DNA of 64,000 bases, from contig JAWZYV010019498.1 in NCBI GenBank assembly GCA_038373885.1, positions 124,001 to 188,000 on the forward strand, written 5' to 3'. A program made the translations under genes and the position numbers. The notes beneath the pieces are model-generated. The model was not told where the DNA came from, searched no databases, and worked only from the letters and a program-made list of their open reading frames with translations. Of the stretch, positions 11,140 through 22,444 are shown piece after piece (positions within the stretch are counted from its first letter, which is position 1; every line of letters begins with the position of its first letter). Source of the DNA: Cheiracanthium punctorium. Taxonomy: Eukaryota > Arthropoda > Arachnida > Araneae > Cheiracanthiidae.

Positions 11140-11673
11140 CTAAAATATAGATTTCTTCTTATGAAAATTCCCCGACGAATTAATCAAATAGCCCCGATGG
11201 GGGGTCACAAGTTCCCCGACGGGGGGCACGTGCCCCCCGGACCCCCCATTGGAGCCACCCCTGTTAAGCTCTAATTTGACTTCGTAGTTGTTTATTTCAC
11301 CTAGAGTATTATCAAAAATTTCTTTATATTTTTCCAAAAGTTCATTTAAATTCAACTTATTTGTAGCCCTGACAGCTTTAATAGCATGCCAATCCAAATT
11401 GATTTTATAAAGCCATTGACCGAGAATGGTGTCCAAATTCTCTTTTACTATATATAAGTTTAAATTCAAAATCTGATTTTTATATTCAACCCTTACGGTG
11501 ACATACCCCATAGGTACCAGTGAGTCACCTTTATCCGTTTTAAAAACTATTTCAGTAGGTTGAATTTTCTTATTAGAAATTTTCCTAAAATTCCTTATGC
11601 TCATTACACTGACTGCTCCCCCCGTATCTAATTCTATTGAGCAATTTTTATTCTCAATTTTCAAATTAATCAT
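11140..11673 (-). pseudogene. Ty3/gypsy retropepsin (protease) domain, 3'-truncated element
   Basis: The frame holds the aspartic protease signature: SIELDTGGAVSVMS near residue 12, with the catalytic DTG, and a later ILGQWLYKINLDW segment of the flap/C-lobe type. This layout is that of Mag-like gypsy elements, where protease follows the Gag zinc knuckles and precedes reverse transcriptase. About 130 residues in, the frame runs into a G/C-rich palindromic block (11195-11262) that is not retroviral, so the element is cut there and no reverse transcriptase follows. The upstream partners are the Gag at 11860-12597 and the LTR at 12707-12822. Confidence 0.75.
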
Positions 11674-11859
11674 AATCGGCGGTCGTTTTGTTTCTTCCTC
11701 GCTTATTGTCCCTTCACTTAATTCAAAGCGAATAACGGGATTGGAGTTTCGTTTTCAACAACTTCTTTAACCTGTTTTTGTTTAACCGACTTCGCACCCG
11801 CCTTTTTTGCTGCAAAACAGGCCTTCTGGATATGGCCAATTCGAGAACAAAAATTACAT

Positions 11860-12597
11860 TTACTTGAAATAAATCTGCATCTGTCTTACATGATTTGTCC
11901 CTGTGCACCGGGAACAAAATAAATCTGTCTTTTGCTTCTGTACTGAGCTTGATTTCCTGTTCATTTGCTTTTTTCCTATGTGCACAGCATTTATTCCACG
12001 GCCCATTACATCATTTGCCCCCTTAAATGCTTTTTCCATAGCTAATGCTATTTGTAAGGTTTTTTCAAGATCAATATTATCCTCCTCAAATAGCCTATCC
12101 AGAATTGTTTTATCGCGTAATCCACTTACAAAAACATCACGTAACATAATATTCAACATATTAGTATCGTAATCACAATTAATTGCAAGCGATCTAAGCT
12201 CTGCTATATAACTACTTATACTTTCCCCCTCGTTTTGTTTTCGGTTCAAAAACTTATGACGGAAAGGAATAATCAACGGTTTCGGGGTCAAATGTTGTTT
12301 TAACACATCTTTTAATTTTTCTAAGCTTTGATCAGAAGGAATGTCAGGAGCCAGCAAATTCTTAAGTAATTGATATAACTTCGGGCTTAGAGAGGAAATA
12401 AAAACCTCAGATCTCTTATCTACAGGTACATTTTGTACATCTAAATAACTTTCGAAGAAACAATCAGAATTTTCATATTCTTCGTTAAATTTCTCAAACT
12501 GGACAGAAACTTTCTGCGCAGAATGATTTTCTCTCTCTTTCAAGGCCTGAATCAGTTCCTGATTCTGCTTTAATATTTCTTCGAATTTCTGCTCCAT
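11860..12597 (-). pseudogene. Ty3/gypsy Gag, frameshifted before the zinc knuckle
   Basis: The 245-residue frame starts with a coiled-coil-like Glu/Gln/Lys-rich stretch, continues with the Gag capsid-like region (motifs ESYLDVQNVPVDKRSEVFIS and RSLAINCDYD), and ends near FCSRCTGTNHV. A second zinc knuckle, CNFCSRIGHIQKAC, is readable in another frame at about 11820-11862, so at least one frameshift splits the knuckle region. In the family this protein forms the particle shell and binds genomic RNA. It lies directly downstream of the element's primer-binding site and LTR on the same strand. Confidence 0.75.
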
Positions 12598-12706
12598 TTG
12601 ATTACTTCTGATAAAAACGAAACTAAAACTTTTTACCTTGAGCCGTCTTCGGGCATTGCCCTATATCCAAATTGTTTTTACTTTCGTTATAGTCTTCGTC
12701 GCCAGG

Positions 12707-12822
12707 TGTACGAGGTTCCGAGTGTTTGGGTATGAGGGAGCGAGAAAAGAGGCAATTACGTTACGAATCACACATCTTTATATAGACATAAATAAATACA
12801 CACGGTTTTCATTCTAGTTACA
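12707..12822 (-). repeat. Probable 5' LTR (116 bp) of the truncated gypsy element
   Basis: On the minus strand the segment begins TGTAAC and ends TCGTACA. Two bases later comes TGGCGACGAAGAC, a TGG-starting sequence in the place and style of a primer-binding site for a tRNA 3' end. A TATA-like TCTATATAAAG lies inside (about 12774-12784), suitable as the promoter of an LTR. No partner LTR was found because the element is truncated at about 11275. Short LTRs fit Mag-like elements. Confidence 0.55.
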
Positions 12823-13019
12823 TATTACCGGACATCGCGGTTAGCTCACAAAACAGCGCGCATTTCCAAGTGCTCTTCCTTGCCTCGCGGTTACCGTTAA
12901 GTCCATGGACATGGAGTTTGGGTTTTAGAGTGTAGGTGCAGACACCACAGGCATAGTGAAAGTGAATGAGGTTTATCGGTGTGACGTCATTTTTCCACCA
13001 ACACGTGACCTTTCGGCTG

Positions 13020-13219
13020 TGTTGATGAGTAGCCCTGTAATCTGATTGGCTGAAGTGTATATTTTCCATGGACACGTGGCTGAAATAGCCTCGTCTCAGT
13101 ATAAGTTTTAATATGTTAGCACTTTTTAATGGGAATATTTGGAGAGATATCTTTTTGCAGTCATGTACAGGTTCCAGAGAGTTATTAAAACATTCGTAGG
13201 CAGCACAATACAGAGGCAT
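13020..13219 (-). pseudogene. THAP-domain exon remnant (minus strand)
   Basis: The frame begins MPLYCAAYECFNNS, matching the N-terminal Cys pair of a THAP C2CH finger, and later reads ENIHFSQSDYRATH, matching the family's C-terminal HF-x-x-x-D block. The middle is shortened and the third Cys is absent, so the zinc site is broken. THAP fingers bind DNA in P-element-type transposases and in host factors derived from them. It lies in the same region as a second THAP exon on the opposite strand (13633). Confidence 0.55.
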
Positions 13220-13336
13220 AATTATTACTTTTTTGATTTTGCGCTTATTACCAAGAGTCCAGCACATATTCCACCGTCATGTGACTTTTATAGCCTCGAA
13301 CCCAAGGAGGCGATATCCTCCATTATCGCGCCTAAT

Positions 13337-13499
13337 CCAATAACTGCTTTCCTGCCGCTTGGGAATTTTGGCGCTGATATCATGCACATCGAAGAGAGAT
13401 TTTGGGCGAGATTCAAACGAAACAGAGTGCGAACGTTTTTCCTCGCGAGCAGTCCAAACTTTGAATGAAAGCTAAAGCCAGATTCATACTGGCGTACCG
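13337..13499 (+). repeat. Repeat unit T, copy 1 (upstream of THAP exon)
   Basis: About 163 bp nearly identical to 18376-18547. The shared stretch runs from the TAATCCAATAACTGC region to ATTCATACTGGCGTAC. In both places it lies 110-140 bp upstream of a plus-strand THAP exon. A shorter match, CAGGCATAGTGAAAGTGAAT, lies at about 12949 and 18356. This suggests the conserved 5' part of one transposon family. Confidence 0.8.
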
Positions 13500-13632
13500 C
13501 ACAACTAAGGCTACTATAGGGGGGAGCTGACTTGCCCGGAATTTTGGTTCGAAAGTTGTGTCAGGCCGCCATATTGGATCGTACGCCTATGTCATAAAAT
13601 TTATGTTTTCTAATTGTTCAACATCAATAAAA

Positions 13633-13785
13633 ATGGTTGGATATTGTGCAGTGAATTTTTCAAATCGCACGGAAACGGGTTTCGTCTTTTTAGATCCCCT
13701 GAAAAATCATGACAGAAGGAAAAAATGGATTATAAATTGCAGAAGGGAGAGTTGGAATCCAACTGCGAATTCAAGATTATGTGAA
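13633..13785 (+). pseudogene. THAP-domain exon with damaged zinc site
   Basis: Starting at the ATG, the product reads MVGYCAVNFSNRTETGF, a middle RRKKWIINCRRESW, and PTANSRLCEV. It follows the THAP pattern: first Cys, the RRxKW block, then W-xP(T/S)-x-x-SR(L/I)C. The second zinc Cys, normally in NCSNR, is Phe. The exon ends at a strong donor, AAG|TAAGT style (GTAAGT at 13786), so it is a first coding exon with an intron after it. No downstream exon was found. P-element-like transposon origin is the simplest reading, given the duplicated upstream repeat. Confidence 0.7.
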
Positions 13786-13805
13786 GTAAGTCTGAAATTA
13801 TTTTA

Positions 13806-14515
13806 AAATGTAGTTTTAGTTTTGCAGTTATGTGTATAAATCTGTGATCTGACTGTTTATTTTCCTTTCAATTATTATATTCATACATATTATACGCTAT
13901 TTTTTCTCGTGTTGTTACTGTTAGGGTTGCCGTAATTATTACCTTTTAAAAGCATTTAATATTTACGTTAATTTGACTACCGATATCATAAAACTAAATT
14001 AGTACTTACATTAAAACAATAATACAACAATATTCATGGTCTATTAGTAAAGATTATTTAGATTTTGTCTTTTATAAGAATGTAAACATTCATGATCAAA
14101 CTGTCGCCAACCGACATTTGTTTTGATTTTGAAACATTGTTTTTTCTCTACTCTACTCCTTACTCTAAGTAAATACGACATTGTTATTGATATATTATCC
14201 TGCTACTAAAAAAATACAAGCATGTGTTAGCTTTTTCTTTCAATTATTACGGGATAAATGGATTGATCGTATCCCGCCAAACTTTGGCGGCATATAATCT
14301 ACATCAAAATGAAATTAATACGCGATAGTTGTAATTTGTAATAAAATTGGTTTAACTTATCACTTGAATTATTCTTCTTCAAAATTAAACTCATCAAATG
14401 ACATTATAAAATGGCGTTGTATTTTAATTATAGTAAAAGTTAAATTCAACATATAATTGGTAGTGTTTCTTTAGGGATATTTTAACAAAACTAGACATGA
14501 TGCATAGAATGTTGG
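13806..14515. other. Unassigned AT-rich DNA after THAP exon
   Basis: No gene or RNA gene is visible. It may be the intron and body of the THAP-bearing element, but no transposase motifs could be read. Confidence 0.4.
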
Positions 14516-15725
14516 GCTGAATCCTAGTTTAGGGTGCTTCTTCGCCAACGAGGCGATAACAGGTATAATGTGGTAACCTTGGCGACTTTATTTTGCGTTC
14601 TGGCAACCATGTGGAAATCCGCCATTTTGTTTCTGTATCGCGCGTTTTTGACTGACGGGACTCTTATTGTTTACATTATTAAATTTACTCTACTAAAAAG
14701 ATAAGGGGGGAGTTGAGGGGGGGCACAGCCCCCCCCCCTCACACAAAAAGTAATTAAATTTTACTAAACCGATTCTATATGTACATGTAAGCACTTGTGA
14801 GATGTTTTAGCCGATGTTGTTAGTAATGCTTTACATGAGTTAAGTCGTTTCTTTGATTTACGCATGCGCAGCTGTGTTTGTATGGGAGCAGAATGATATG
14901 TGGTATAATTTAGTTTTGGTTCGAGAAGGATTTCATCGGCTTGTGTTAACGGAGCGCATGCGCGGCGGTTGGTTTGAATTATTCTATTGGTTTCTAAAAG
15001 CCATTTCTTATGGAAACTCAGAGGGGTTAACGACAAATGTTTTCGGATCCGTTTTTTTGGATAAACTAATTAACTCCGTTAATTGTGTTTGTGGATTTAA
15101 TCCTCCGTTTCTCACTGTGGATTAGATTTTGAGAGAAGGTAAGCGTGTTTTTCTAAATTGCGTGGTGTGTGGTTGTGGCTAAACGAAAAATTTTAGCATT
15201 AGATTTTAGAAAATTCATTTTAGATTTCAAAAAAATCTCTTTTTCTTGAGAGGGTTACGAAAGAACGACTGATTGCAGCTAAAAGAAAATTTTAGAGTTC
15301 AGACAATCTGTTTTAGATTTCAGAAAATTGCTTTACCTGAATGGTTTAAGATTAGTGTTTTGATTTTAGGTTTATGGTTTAGTGTTTAGATTTTAGAAAA
15401 TTCGTTTTAGATTACAGAATATCCCTTCTAAAATAGTATCCACAAAAATTATAAACTAAGATTTGTGAGACGACGAATATGATTATTTAAATAAAATAAA
15501 AAATCAGTTGTTCAACAAGTTATGTAGGTACAATAATTTTTGTTGTTTACAACTTTAATATTTATGCTTTTCAATTTGATTATTTTGTGTATTTATCGCT
15601 AATTTGGGTGCGTTCTCCCGTAGTGTCTTTGGGAGCATCTTGGCTCCCAGAGACAAGATGGGAAAACGCGCCAAATTGGCGATTTTTGGAAAATCGCCAA
15701 GAAGCACCCTAAACTAGGGATTAAC
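14516..15725. mobile_element. 1.2-kb TIR element
   Basis: The left end includes TAGTTTAGGGTGCTTCTT at about 14525, and the right end carries its exact complement, AAGAAGCACCCTAAACTA, ending at about 15717. Outside this, GAATCC and GGATTAA extend the match less perfectly. No target duplication could be fixed. A G-run/C-run palindrome (14705-14745) lies inside. Open frames in the middle show no known motif. Confidence 0.65.
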
Positions 15726-18355
15726 CAAAGATAGTACTGTATTAAAGTTGAAGTTATTTTTACATTTTAATTAATTATTATTTTGTAATGAAAGTTTTCT
15801 TTTACACTAAAACTATTCTGTTTTGAAATAAAACCACAAAATTTAAATCCAAAAAGTGTTATACTATAAAAAATTTTTAATAAAACCCACCCGGGTTGGG
15901 TTTTTTTAAAAAATAAACCCGGGTTTTTTAAAACCCTGGTATAAATAGACGGAATTTCATTACTAATCCAAAAATTTCGGGGGGGGGATATATCTCGATA
16001 TCCCCCCACCCTGGCTTGTACCAAATATCAAAGCAATCTGTCAGCAGGAAGGGGGATCTAATGCCAATTACTAAATTTGACCCAAACAAACAGGGCAAAC
16101 TAAATAAAATGGTTTAATAATTATGCAGAGAATATTTAATATGAGGTTATTTATAATAACTTATGCAACATTCATTAATTTTTACTTTCATTTTTAGATG
16201 TATTTTGTCCGGTCAGTTTGATTTCTTTTTCGAGCAGAGAAAAAACAAAGCCAATTAAATGTATGTGTGTTTCTCAGAAAAATGGGGAGGATGACCCGGG
16301 GCCGTCGTTATTAGCAACCGGGCCTGCTTCTTCGTTGCCACCGGAAGAAATGAGTGAAACATTGAGGCCTAATATTTACATTTGCGCTGTTCGATTGTAT
16401 GCGATTTGGGATTATAAACGTTAATTTATTTTATAATTAAAAAACAATTTTGTTATAGTTTTGTCATAATGATTTAATGACAAGGTGTTTTAGATGTAGG
16501 TAATAATTTTTTGAAGATTGCGCTTTTTTTATGGAAATAAATCAACGAATTCAATCATAGAATTCGAACTTTAAGTTCTGAATGTAAAGGTAAGTGTACA
16601 CTTGTATTTAGAAATTCTACAAATTTATAGGATATAAAGCATGTTTTGTGAATTAATATTCATGTGTTATTTATAAATCATTTTAATCTGAAATCGTTTA
16701 ACTTGGGTAGTTTATTATTCTAGTAAATAGCGTGCGTTGTAATACTAGTTAGACATTCTTATCTGTTTAAATCTTTCAGTTGAAAATGTCATTTATCATT
16801 TATTATAAATGCAACTAAATGTGTGATATTGGTTTCAGTGCAGAAGTACAGTAAAATATGTTATTAATTTTTGCACATGTTTATGTAGAAACTTAAATTG
16901 AAGTTAATATTTTGTATAAGCGTTCATCATGCTCAAATTCAAAGTTCCATTTAGATAATGGCTATAATAAAAAGTAATTCAGAGATTGTTTGTTTTTAGT
17001 TTACTACAGTGTTTAGCGCAACTTGTGAAATGGATCTTGAAATTTTTCAAGTCCTAGAGCTATTAGTTTATCTTAATTTGTATTCAAAGTCCGTGGAGCA
17101 GGTTTTTTTTTTTTTTTTAAAGCTATAACCCTAATATACAGCAATGAAGGGACGAAAACATTTGTTTTCAATCGCCACTTAATAATAACTTTAAAAAAAG
17201 GTGTTGGAATATTAGTGGTATTTCCTAGTATGGTTTTCTAAAATTTATAATTTTTCTTTGAGAAGAAAAAGTATATGGAACTAACACTGAAAATTATAAA
17301 TCATTTTCATTTCGAATGGTAAAATTTTCGATAAATAAACTCATTTGAACTAACCAAAATAAAAACAGTTAACAAACGTGTTTTATCATACACTGTTATG
17401 TTATTCTTAATCCTTTTGATATATTATCTCCCCTTTAAGTTCGTACTACTATTTATGGAACACCCTTTATTTTGTAATTCATTCTAAATGTTTCTCGTTA
17501 AATTAATTTACATTATTTTTCATGTAAATACCAAGGACTTGCAGTGCACAGGTTGTACTTATAATTATAGCAAACATTCTTCTGATACCTACGCCTTACA
17601 AAAGATTAAAAATTAAATAGTATATCAGTACTTGAATTTTGTATACGTGAATTGTAAATATCAAATATTTTAAAATCTATTTCAGCTCCTCGTCATATAT
17701 TTGTTAATATATTAACCGAACAATATTTAATAAATGAAAATTTAATAACTACTAGTTAAATTTATTTTAAAAGTAATAATGGTTGTAACTGCTTTGAAAA
17801 TGTGAAACTTAAACATTCAGTATAAAGAAATGCATAAAAATGTCTGTATCATTTGTGTATTCGTTTACTTTAATGTATACTAAAAGTCAGCTTAATTTTT
17901 TCATGTATATTAAAATTCAAGCTAAAATAATGAATCATGAGAGTGAGCACTACTTTGTTTTTCCTTCAAATTACATGCATCTATTTACTTTAATGTCCAC
18001 GTGTATCATAGTAAAGAAACTGTTAATGAGTTCGTAATTGAATTAGTAACACAATCACTACTTAAAACTACATTTAATAACGTTTCAAAGCATCGGAAAG
18101 CTTAAAAATTGCTTGATGTATACGGGAAGACGCGAGCATCCGTAGGCCTCTTTGGATGACTCATCGAAATACACGCGCAGGCCCGTTACTAATAGCGAAG
18201 GCCCCGGATGACCTGTAGATCTGGGAAGATAAAATAACAATAATTTTTATTCATATTTAATTTACAATACTTAAATTGTTTCAAATAAAATATAGAATTA
18301 AAAAACCTGATGAATCTCCATTCAGCTAAGAAGGCGAGTACTTGTATGCACATGC
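15726..18355. other. Unassigned AT-rich DNA with small repeats
   Basis: The segment at 15885-16020 contains AACCCGGGTTTTTT-type palindromic blocks and a G-run/C-run inverted pair (15979-16010), typical of decayed hAT-type MITEs. GGAACACCCTTTATTTTG at 17457 resembles a mariner-type terminus. A 68-codon frame at 16218 has no recognisable motif. No gene is supportable. Confidence 0.45.
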
Positions 18356-18375
18356 AGGCATAGTGAAAGTGAATT

Positions 18376-18547
18376 ATCGTGCCTAATCCAATAACTGCTT
18401 TCCTGCCGCTTGGGAATTTTGTCGCTGATATCATGCACATCGAAGAGAGATTTTGGGCGAGATTCAAACGAAACAGAGTGCGAATGTTTTTCCTCGCCAG
18501 CAGTCCAAACTTTGAATGAAAGCTAAAGCCAGATTCATACTGGCGTA
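18376..18547 (+). repeat. Repeat unit T, copy 2
   Basis: Second copy of the repeat at 13337-13499, differing at only a few positions over about 165 bp. It lies about 118 bp upstream of the next THAP exon. Confidence 0.8.
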
Positions 18548-18664
18548 CCAACTCAGAAGCTGCAACTCAGAAGCCGCAATGACGTCACGTGGCTTAACAC
18601 AGCACTCCTTGGCGACACCGCTTGGTGTTCTTATTCTGCATTTTAAACCAATAAATTTGTTATT

Positions 18665-18812
18665 ATGGGTGGTTGTGCCGCCATAAATTGTTCTAATCCT
18701 TCAAGAAATGGACTTAGAATGGCTAAATTTTCTAAAGATGAAGAAAAAAGAAGAAAATGGGCGATCAACATGCGACGAGATCCCGGATCGTCTGCTCAAA
18801 TTTGCCTTATAA
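18665..18812 (+). pseudogene. THAP-domain exon, copy 3
   Basis: From the ATG the product reads MGGCAAINCSNPSRNGLRMA and KFSKDEEKRRKWAINMRRD. This has the intact Cys-x4-Cys start and the RRKW block of a THAP finger. The following W-x-P and C-x-x-H parts are replaced by PGSSAQICLISS, so only a trace of the third Cys remains and the HF is missing, either through an intron boundary near 18812 or through decay. Same family context as the exon at 13633, with the same repeat upstream. Confidence 0.65.
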
Positions 18813-18871
18813 GTTCGATTTTATTATTGAAAATTTTTACTGTTACCTTAGAAAATGCCTTTTTCTTGTAA

Positions 18872-19564
18872 ATTTATCTTTGTTATTTAATTTAAAATAC
18901 CAAAGTTGTTCGTAGCTTGTTTAGTTTTGTTAAAACGCAAATGTTATGTTAAGAGTGCGTTTTGCATTATCGCCAAAGCTACTTGTTGTGTTTGTAAACA
19001 AAACCTTGTTCTCTAGCATTAAAAAATGTGTTTAAAAAAGCAATAGACAACATATATGTTAATAAATTTAATTAAGCATCTTGAATATTGTTGTACACCT
19101 ACAATTATTTTCGCAATTATAATAAAATATTAAAGTTTGTCACTAATTACGTTTACTTTAACGAAATGCCAAAGTAGCGAGAAGTGCGCCAAAGATAGCA
19201 ACTCCATAGTATAGTTTCGGTTTGGGCAATTTTTCGAGACCACGGACTAAGAGGCTTTAGGACGATCATCGGAAAGCGGTAGACGGGCGAAACTGCGTCA
19301 GCCTCTGAAAGGAAAATATGCGACCCCCTTTTAATAATTAACGGCATGGGCGCCCTCTGACGACACACGGCGTAAGCATCTCCCGAGGGGTGCTTCCGTT
19401 GATATTTGTTTACGTTTTAGCTACTAGCACACGACGTATGCGCCAAAAATTAATGGGTACGACTTCCAGCGCCACCTATTAGGCAAATTTCATTTAGTAC
19501 TTTCACAATGCTTGGATGTTTGTCCTGTACGCTATTAGTCCGTGTCGAGACGTAAGCCGGCCTG
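18872..19564. other. Unassigned DNA
   Basis: No gene was identified. CAGCGCCACCTATTAG-like text at about 19468 looks like a scrap of a dispersed repeat. Confidence 0.4.
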
Positions 19565-19574
19565 TATTATAGAG

Positions 19575-19825
19575 CATTTCGACGGGCCGCTCCTCTCTGC
19601 GATAGGTCGCCGTCTTGCGTGACAGCTTGGGGTTCTCGTAATGTATTTCAATGGGAAAAACCCGATTTTCAACATTCAAAAAAAAGTATTAAATTTAATT
19701 TTTTGGATGATTGTAATGGATGGAATTTGTTAATCAGACCTTCGACTTTTGTGTCCCAGGTGGCGTTTAATATTTTAAAAAGCTTAACATATAATATTTT
19801 AATGATATTTCAAGGGACTTTTTTC
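19575..19825 (+). repeat. Left-end fragment of the 5.5-kb TIR element family
   Basis: The segment begins TATAGAGCATTTCGACG and matches 32734 onwards closely for about 250 bp, then diverges abruptly after ATTTCAA at about 19810. It is preceded by TTA, consistent with the TA target of the family. No matching right end is seen nearby, so it is truncated. Confidence 0.8.
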
Positions 19826-20266
19826 AAGGGACTACTATATTTCATTATTGTATGTTTAAGAATTCAAAATGAGTAATATGAAAATAAAGTAAATCACAAA
19901 ACCAATCGTTCGTTTTCAATTAGTTACTCTGGTAATGATTCTGATGAAAAACGAAATGCGAACTAGGATCATTGATTAAATGCCGTCCCACGAGTCCAGT
20001 AAAACTTCATAACTCTCACTTAATTTACCAATTGATCATTGACACAGTAAACAATCTGCGCATTTTCTATGTATTATGTGGCTATATTGAGATTTTAAAC
20101 AAATACAGTTTCAAAATAAAAATTATCATGTATAGAATACTAAACAAAATACCATACACATTTTTTAAAAGTAAAACCACAAGGTCCTTTATTACCTGAT
20201 GTTTGGATAAGTAAGATTTGGTTGAAAAGTTTATGTTGTTGTGACCTTTGATTTTTTAAAGTAAAC

Positions 20267-20420
20267 TGTAACATTAATTATAATGTCGTTAAGCCAGAAA
20301 TACACAGTAAGCAAAATATACGAGAGTAAACAAACAGATATTATTATTGTACAGTTAAACGGTGGGTTACAGTTAATATTAGGTACAGTTAGTATCATAG
20401 TTAATTCTAATATTATTACA
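20267..20420 (-). repeat. 3' LTR of gypsy element
   Basis: 154 bp, starting TGTAATAATA and ending TTAATGTTACA on the minus strand, with a polypurine tract immediately inside it. Confidence 0.95.
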
Positions 20421-20456
20421 TCTTCCCCTTTATTTTAAGATTTAAGTTTAAGAATT

Positions 20457-22430
20457 TTACAAGTCCAGTCTCTGAGGTTTTCTCACAATCCTTCCCGATC
20501 TGGTTTGGGTAGTATCAGTCACAGTTGACTTTGGTCTCTCAGGAACTGGCTCTGGTGGTGTTGGCAGCGAAGGCTCTAAATCACTACCTCGTTGTTCTTC
20601 CTGCGGTGGTGCTGCCAGGGTTTGAGAGTCATCAACGAGTTGTTGAGGAGCTACTTGTTTGGAGGAGTCTGGCCGAAGAAACCACGAATTTCTTCGATAG
20701 GTGGCACCTTCTGGAGTACGGATGATGTATGACCCGGGACTTTGAGCCGGGGCAATTACTTCAGCTGGGCTCCATTTTCTGTGTCCTCTACGGAACAATA
20801 CCTTCTGTCCTACCGCCATTGGTTGCTTTGGTCTCGATCCTCTATCCCTGTAAGCTTTCGATACCTGTCTCAGTATTCCAAGTTTGGACGAAACATTCTT
20901 AATTAGTCTCGGCTCAAGGAGTTTGGAGCAGACGGGCAATGTTCCTTTCGTTCTTCTACCCATGAGTCGCTGCGTAGGTGATCCTAGATTTGCTCTTGGC
21001 GTGTTTCTACTATTTAGTAGAGCTAAATAGATATCAGATTCATCTGCAACACATTTTGATATTAGGGCTTTTGCTTCTTGAACATAGCGTTCAGCCAGAC
21101 CATTTGAGCGTTTGTGTTCAGGGCTTGAAACTTGTATGCTGAAGTTGTAGTTTTCGGCAAACGTGTATAATTCTCTGGAGATCAGTTGAGTTCCTGCGTC
21201 ACAGCATAGAGTCTCTGGAACTCCGTGTGTGGCAAACCAATTTTTCAAATCCTTGATCACGGTGGTTGAAGATAAATCTCGTAGAATGCTGAAATCAAAA
21301 TAGCCAGAATAACTATCTGCAATCACTAAATAATTTTTTCTAGCCAGATGAAAGATATCGATCGCACAAATTTGCCATGGCCTTTCAGGTATTGGGCTTA
21401 GCATCAAGGGTTCTTCAGGCTCGTCCCTTTGACGCTGTTGACATATCTTGCACTTCTTGACGTAAGTGGTCACATCATTGTTCATCCCGTACCAATAGAC
21501 ATTTTCTCTTGCTCTATTCAGCGAACGTTGGATTCCTAGATGTCCAAGATGAATTGTTTTCAGCGTTGCTTCCTTCAGTTTGCCAGGTATCACTATCCTA
21601 TCACTTCTAAAGAGAATGCCTTCATGCACGGCAAACTCATCTCGAAATGTCCAGTACTTTTTTATGCATTCTGGGACATTTTTGACATCTTCTGGCCAAC
21701 CTTCAAGAGCTGCATTCATTAGAATGGACAGTTCAGGATCCACCTGAAGAGCTTCAAGTAACTCACTTGTCCTTGCTTCTGTCATAGGAACTACGATATG
21801 GATTTCCATGTGTAGTTCAGGAGTGTCATTGTCTATAGATGGTGTACAGTCTCTGCTCAGGGTATCAGCAATGAACATCTCGGTCCCTTTCTTATACACA
21901 ATTTCTGGACGGTATGGGATTATGTCAAACATTATACGCTGTAAACGAGGTGGGACAGAGTGAAGAGGCTTCTTAGCAATTGACGCAAGTGGCTTGTGGT
22001 CAGTTTCAATGACTAGCTTGCGACAACTCCAGATATACTGATGAAAACGTAGACAACCAAACTTGATTGCAAAATCCTCCTTCTCAATCTGTGAATAGTT
22101 TTGTTGCGTCTGATCAAGTGCCTTTGTTGCATAAGCTACGGGTCTGCCTTCTTGCATAATTACTGCTCCTACTGAATGCTTGCTGGAAACCACTGATAAG
22201 ACAATTGGAGAGTTCACATTGATATATTTCAGCGTTGGAAGATCTTTCAGTGTGTCTTGTAGCTTTTTAAAAGCTGCTTGGTGTTCTGGTGTCCACAGCC
22301 ATTCGACGTCTTTCTTGCACAGCTCTCTGAGTGGTCTAGTAATTTCTGATAGATTTGGCACAAACTTAGCCAAATACGTGACCATGCCGAGAAACCGTTG
22401 TAAGCTTGTCACACTATCAGGTATTTTCAA
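20457..22430 (-). CDS. pol: Gypsy pol, 3' part: RT connection, RNase H, integrase
   Basis: The 657-residue open frame starts in the RT thumb (TSLQRFLGMVTYLAKFVPNL). RNase H follows with VGAVIMQEGRPVAYATKALD and ETDHKPLASIAKKPL, but the usual first catalytic Asp (normally in a D-A-S motif) reads VVSS, so that residue is lost. Integrase follows: the zinc-binding HLGHLGIQRSLNRAR ... CKICQQRQ, then the DDE core with AIDIF, CCDAGTQLIS and SPEHKRSNGLAERYV, all three acidic residues present. The C-terminus is Pro/Glu-rich. It is separated from the upstream RT frame by a single-base frameshift in an A-run near 22440. In an active element this region removes the RNA template and inserts the cDNA. Confidence 0.9.
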   Translation of the reverse strand: MKIPDSVTSLQRFLGMVTYLAKFVPNLSEITRPLRELCKKDVEWLWTPEHQAAFKKLQDTLKDLPTLKYINVNSPIVLSVVSSKHSVGAVIMQEGRPVAYATKALDQTQQNYSQIEKEDFAIKFGCLRFHQYIWSCRKLVIETDHKPLASIAKKPLHSVPPRLQRIMFDIIPYRPEIVYKKGTEMFIADTLSRDCTPSIDNDTPELHMEIHIVVPMTEARTSELLEALQVDPELSILMNAALEGWPEDVKNVPECIKKYWTFRDEFAVHEGILFRSDRIVIPGKLKEATLKTIHLGHLGIQRSLNRARENVYWYGMNNDVTTYVKKCKICQQRQRDEPEEPLMLSPIPERPWQICAIDIFHLARKNYLVIADSYSGYFDFSILRDLSSTTVIKDLKNWFATHGVPETLCCDAGTQLISRELYTFAENYNFSIQVSSPEHKRSNGLAERYVQEAKALISKCVADESDIYLALLNSRNTPRANLGSPTQRLMGRRTKGTLPVCSKLLEPRLIKNVSSKLGILRQVSKAYRDRGSRPKQPMAVGQKVLFRRGHRKWSPAEVIAPAQSPGSYIIRTPEGATYRRNSWFLRPDSSKQVAPQQLVDDSQTLAAPPQEEQRGSDLEPSLPTPPEPVPERPKSTVTDTTQTRSGRIVRKPQRLDL

Positions 22431-22444
22431 AGAATTGATTGCTT

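Noticed and set aside
14764..15125. Antisense pair of 90-codon frames
   Set aside because: They overlap one another inside a TIR element and show no transposase signature.
16218..16424. 68-codon frame with a Pro/Ser-rich segment
   Set aside because: No motif, homologous copy or splice signal supports it.
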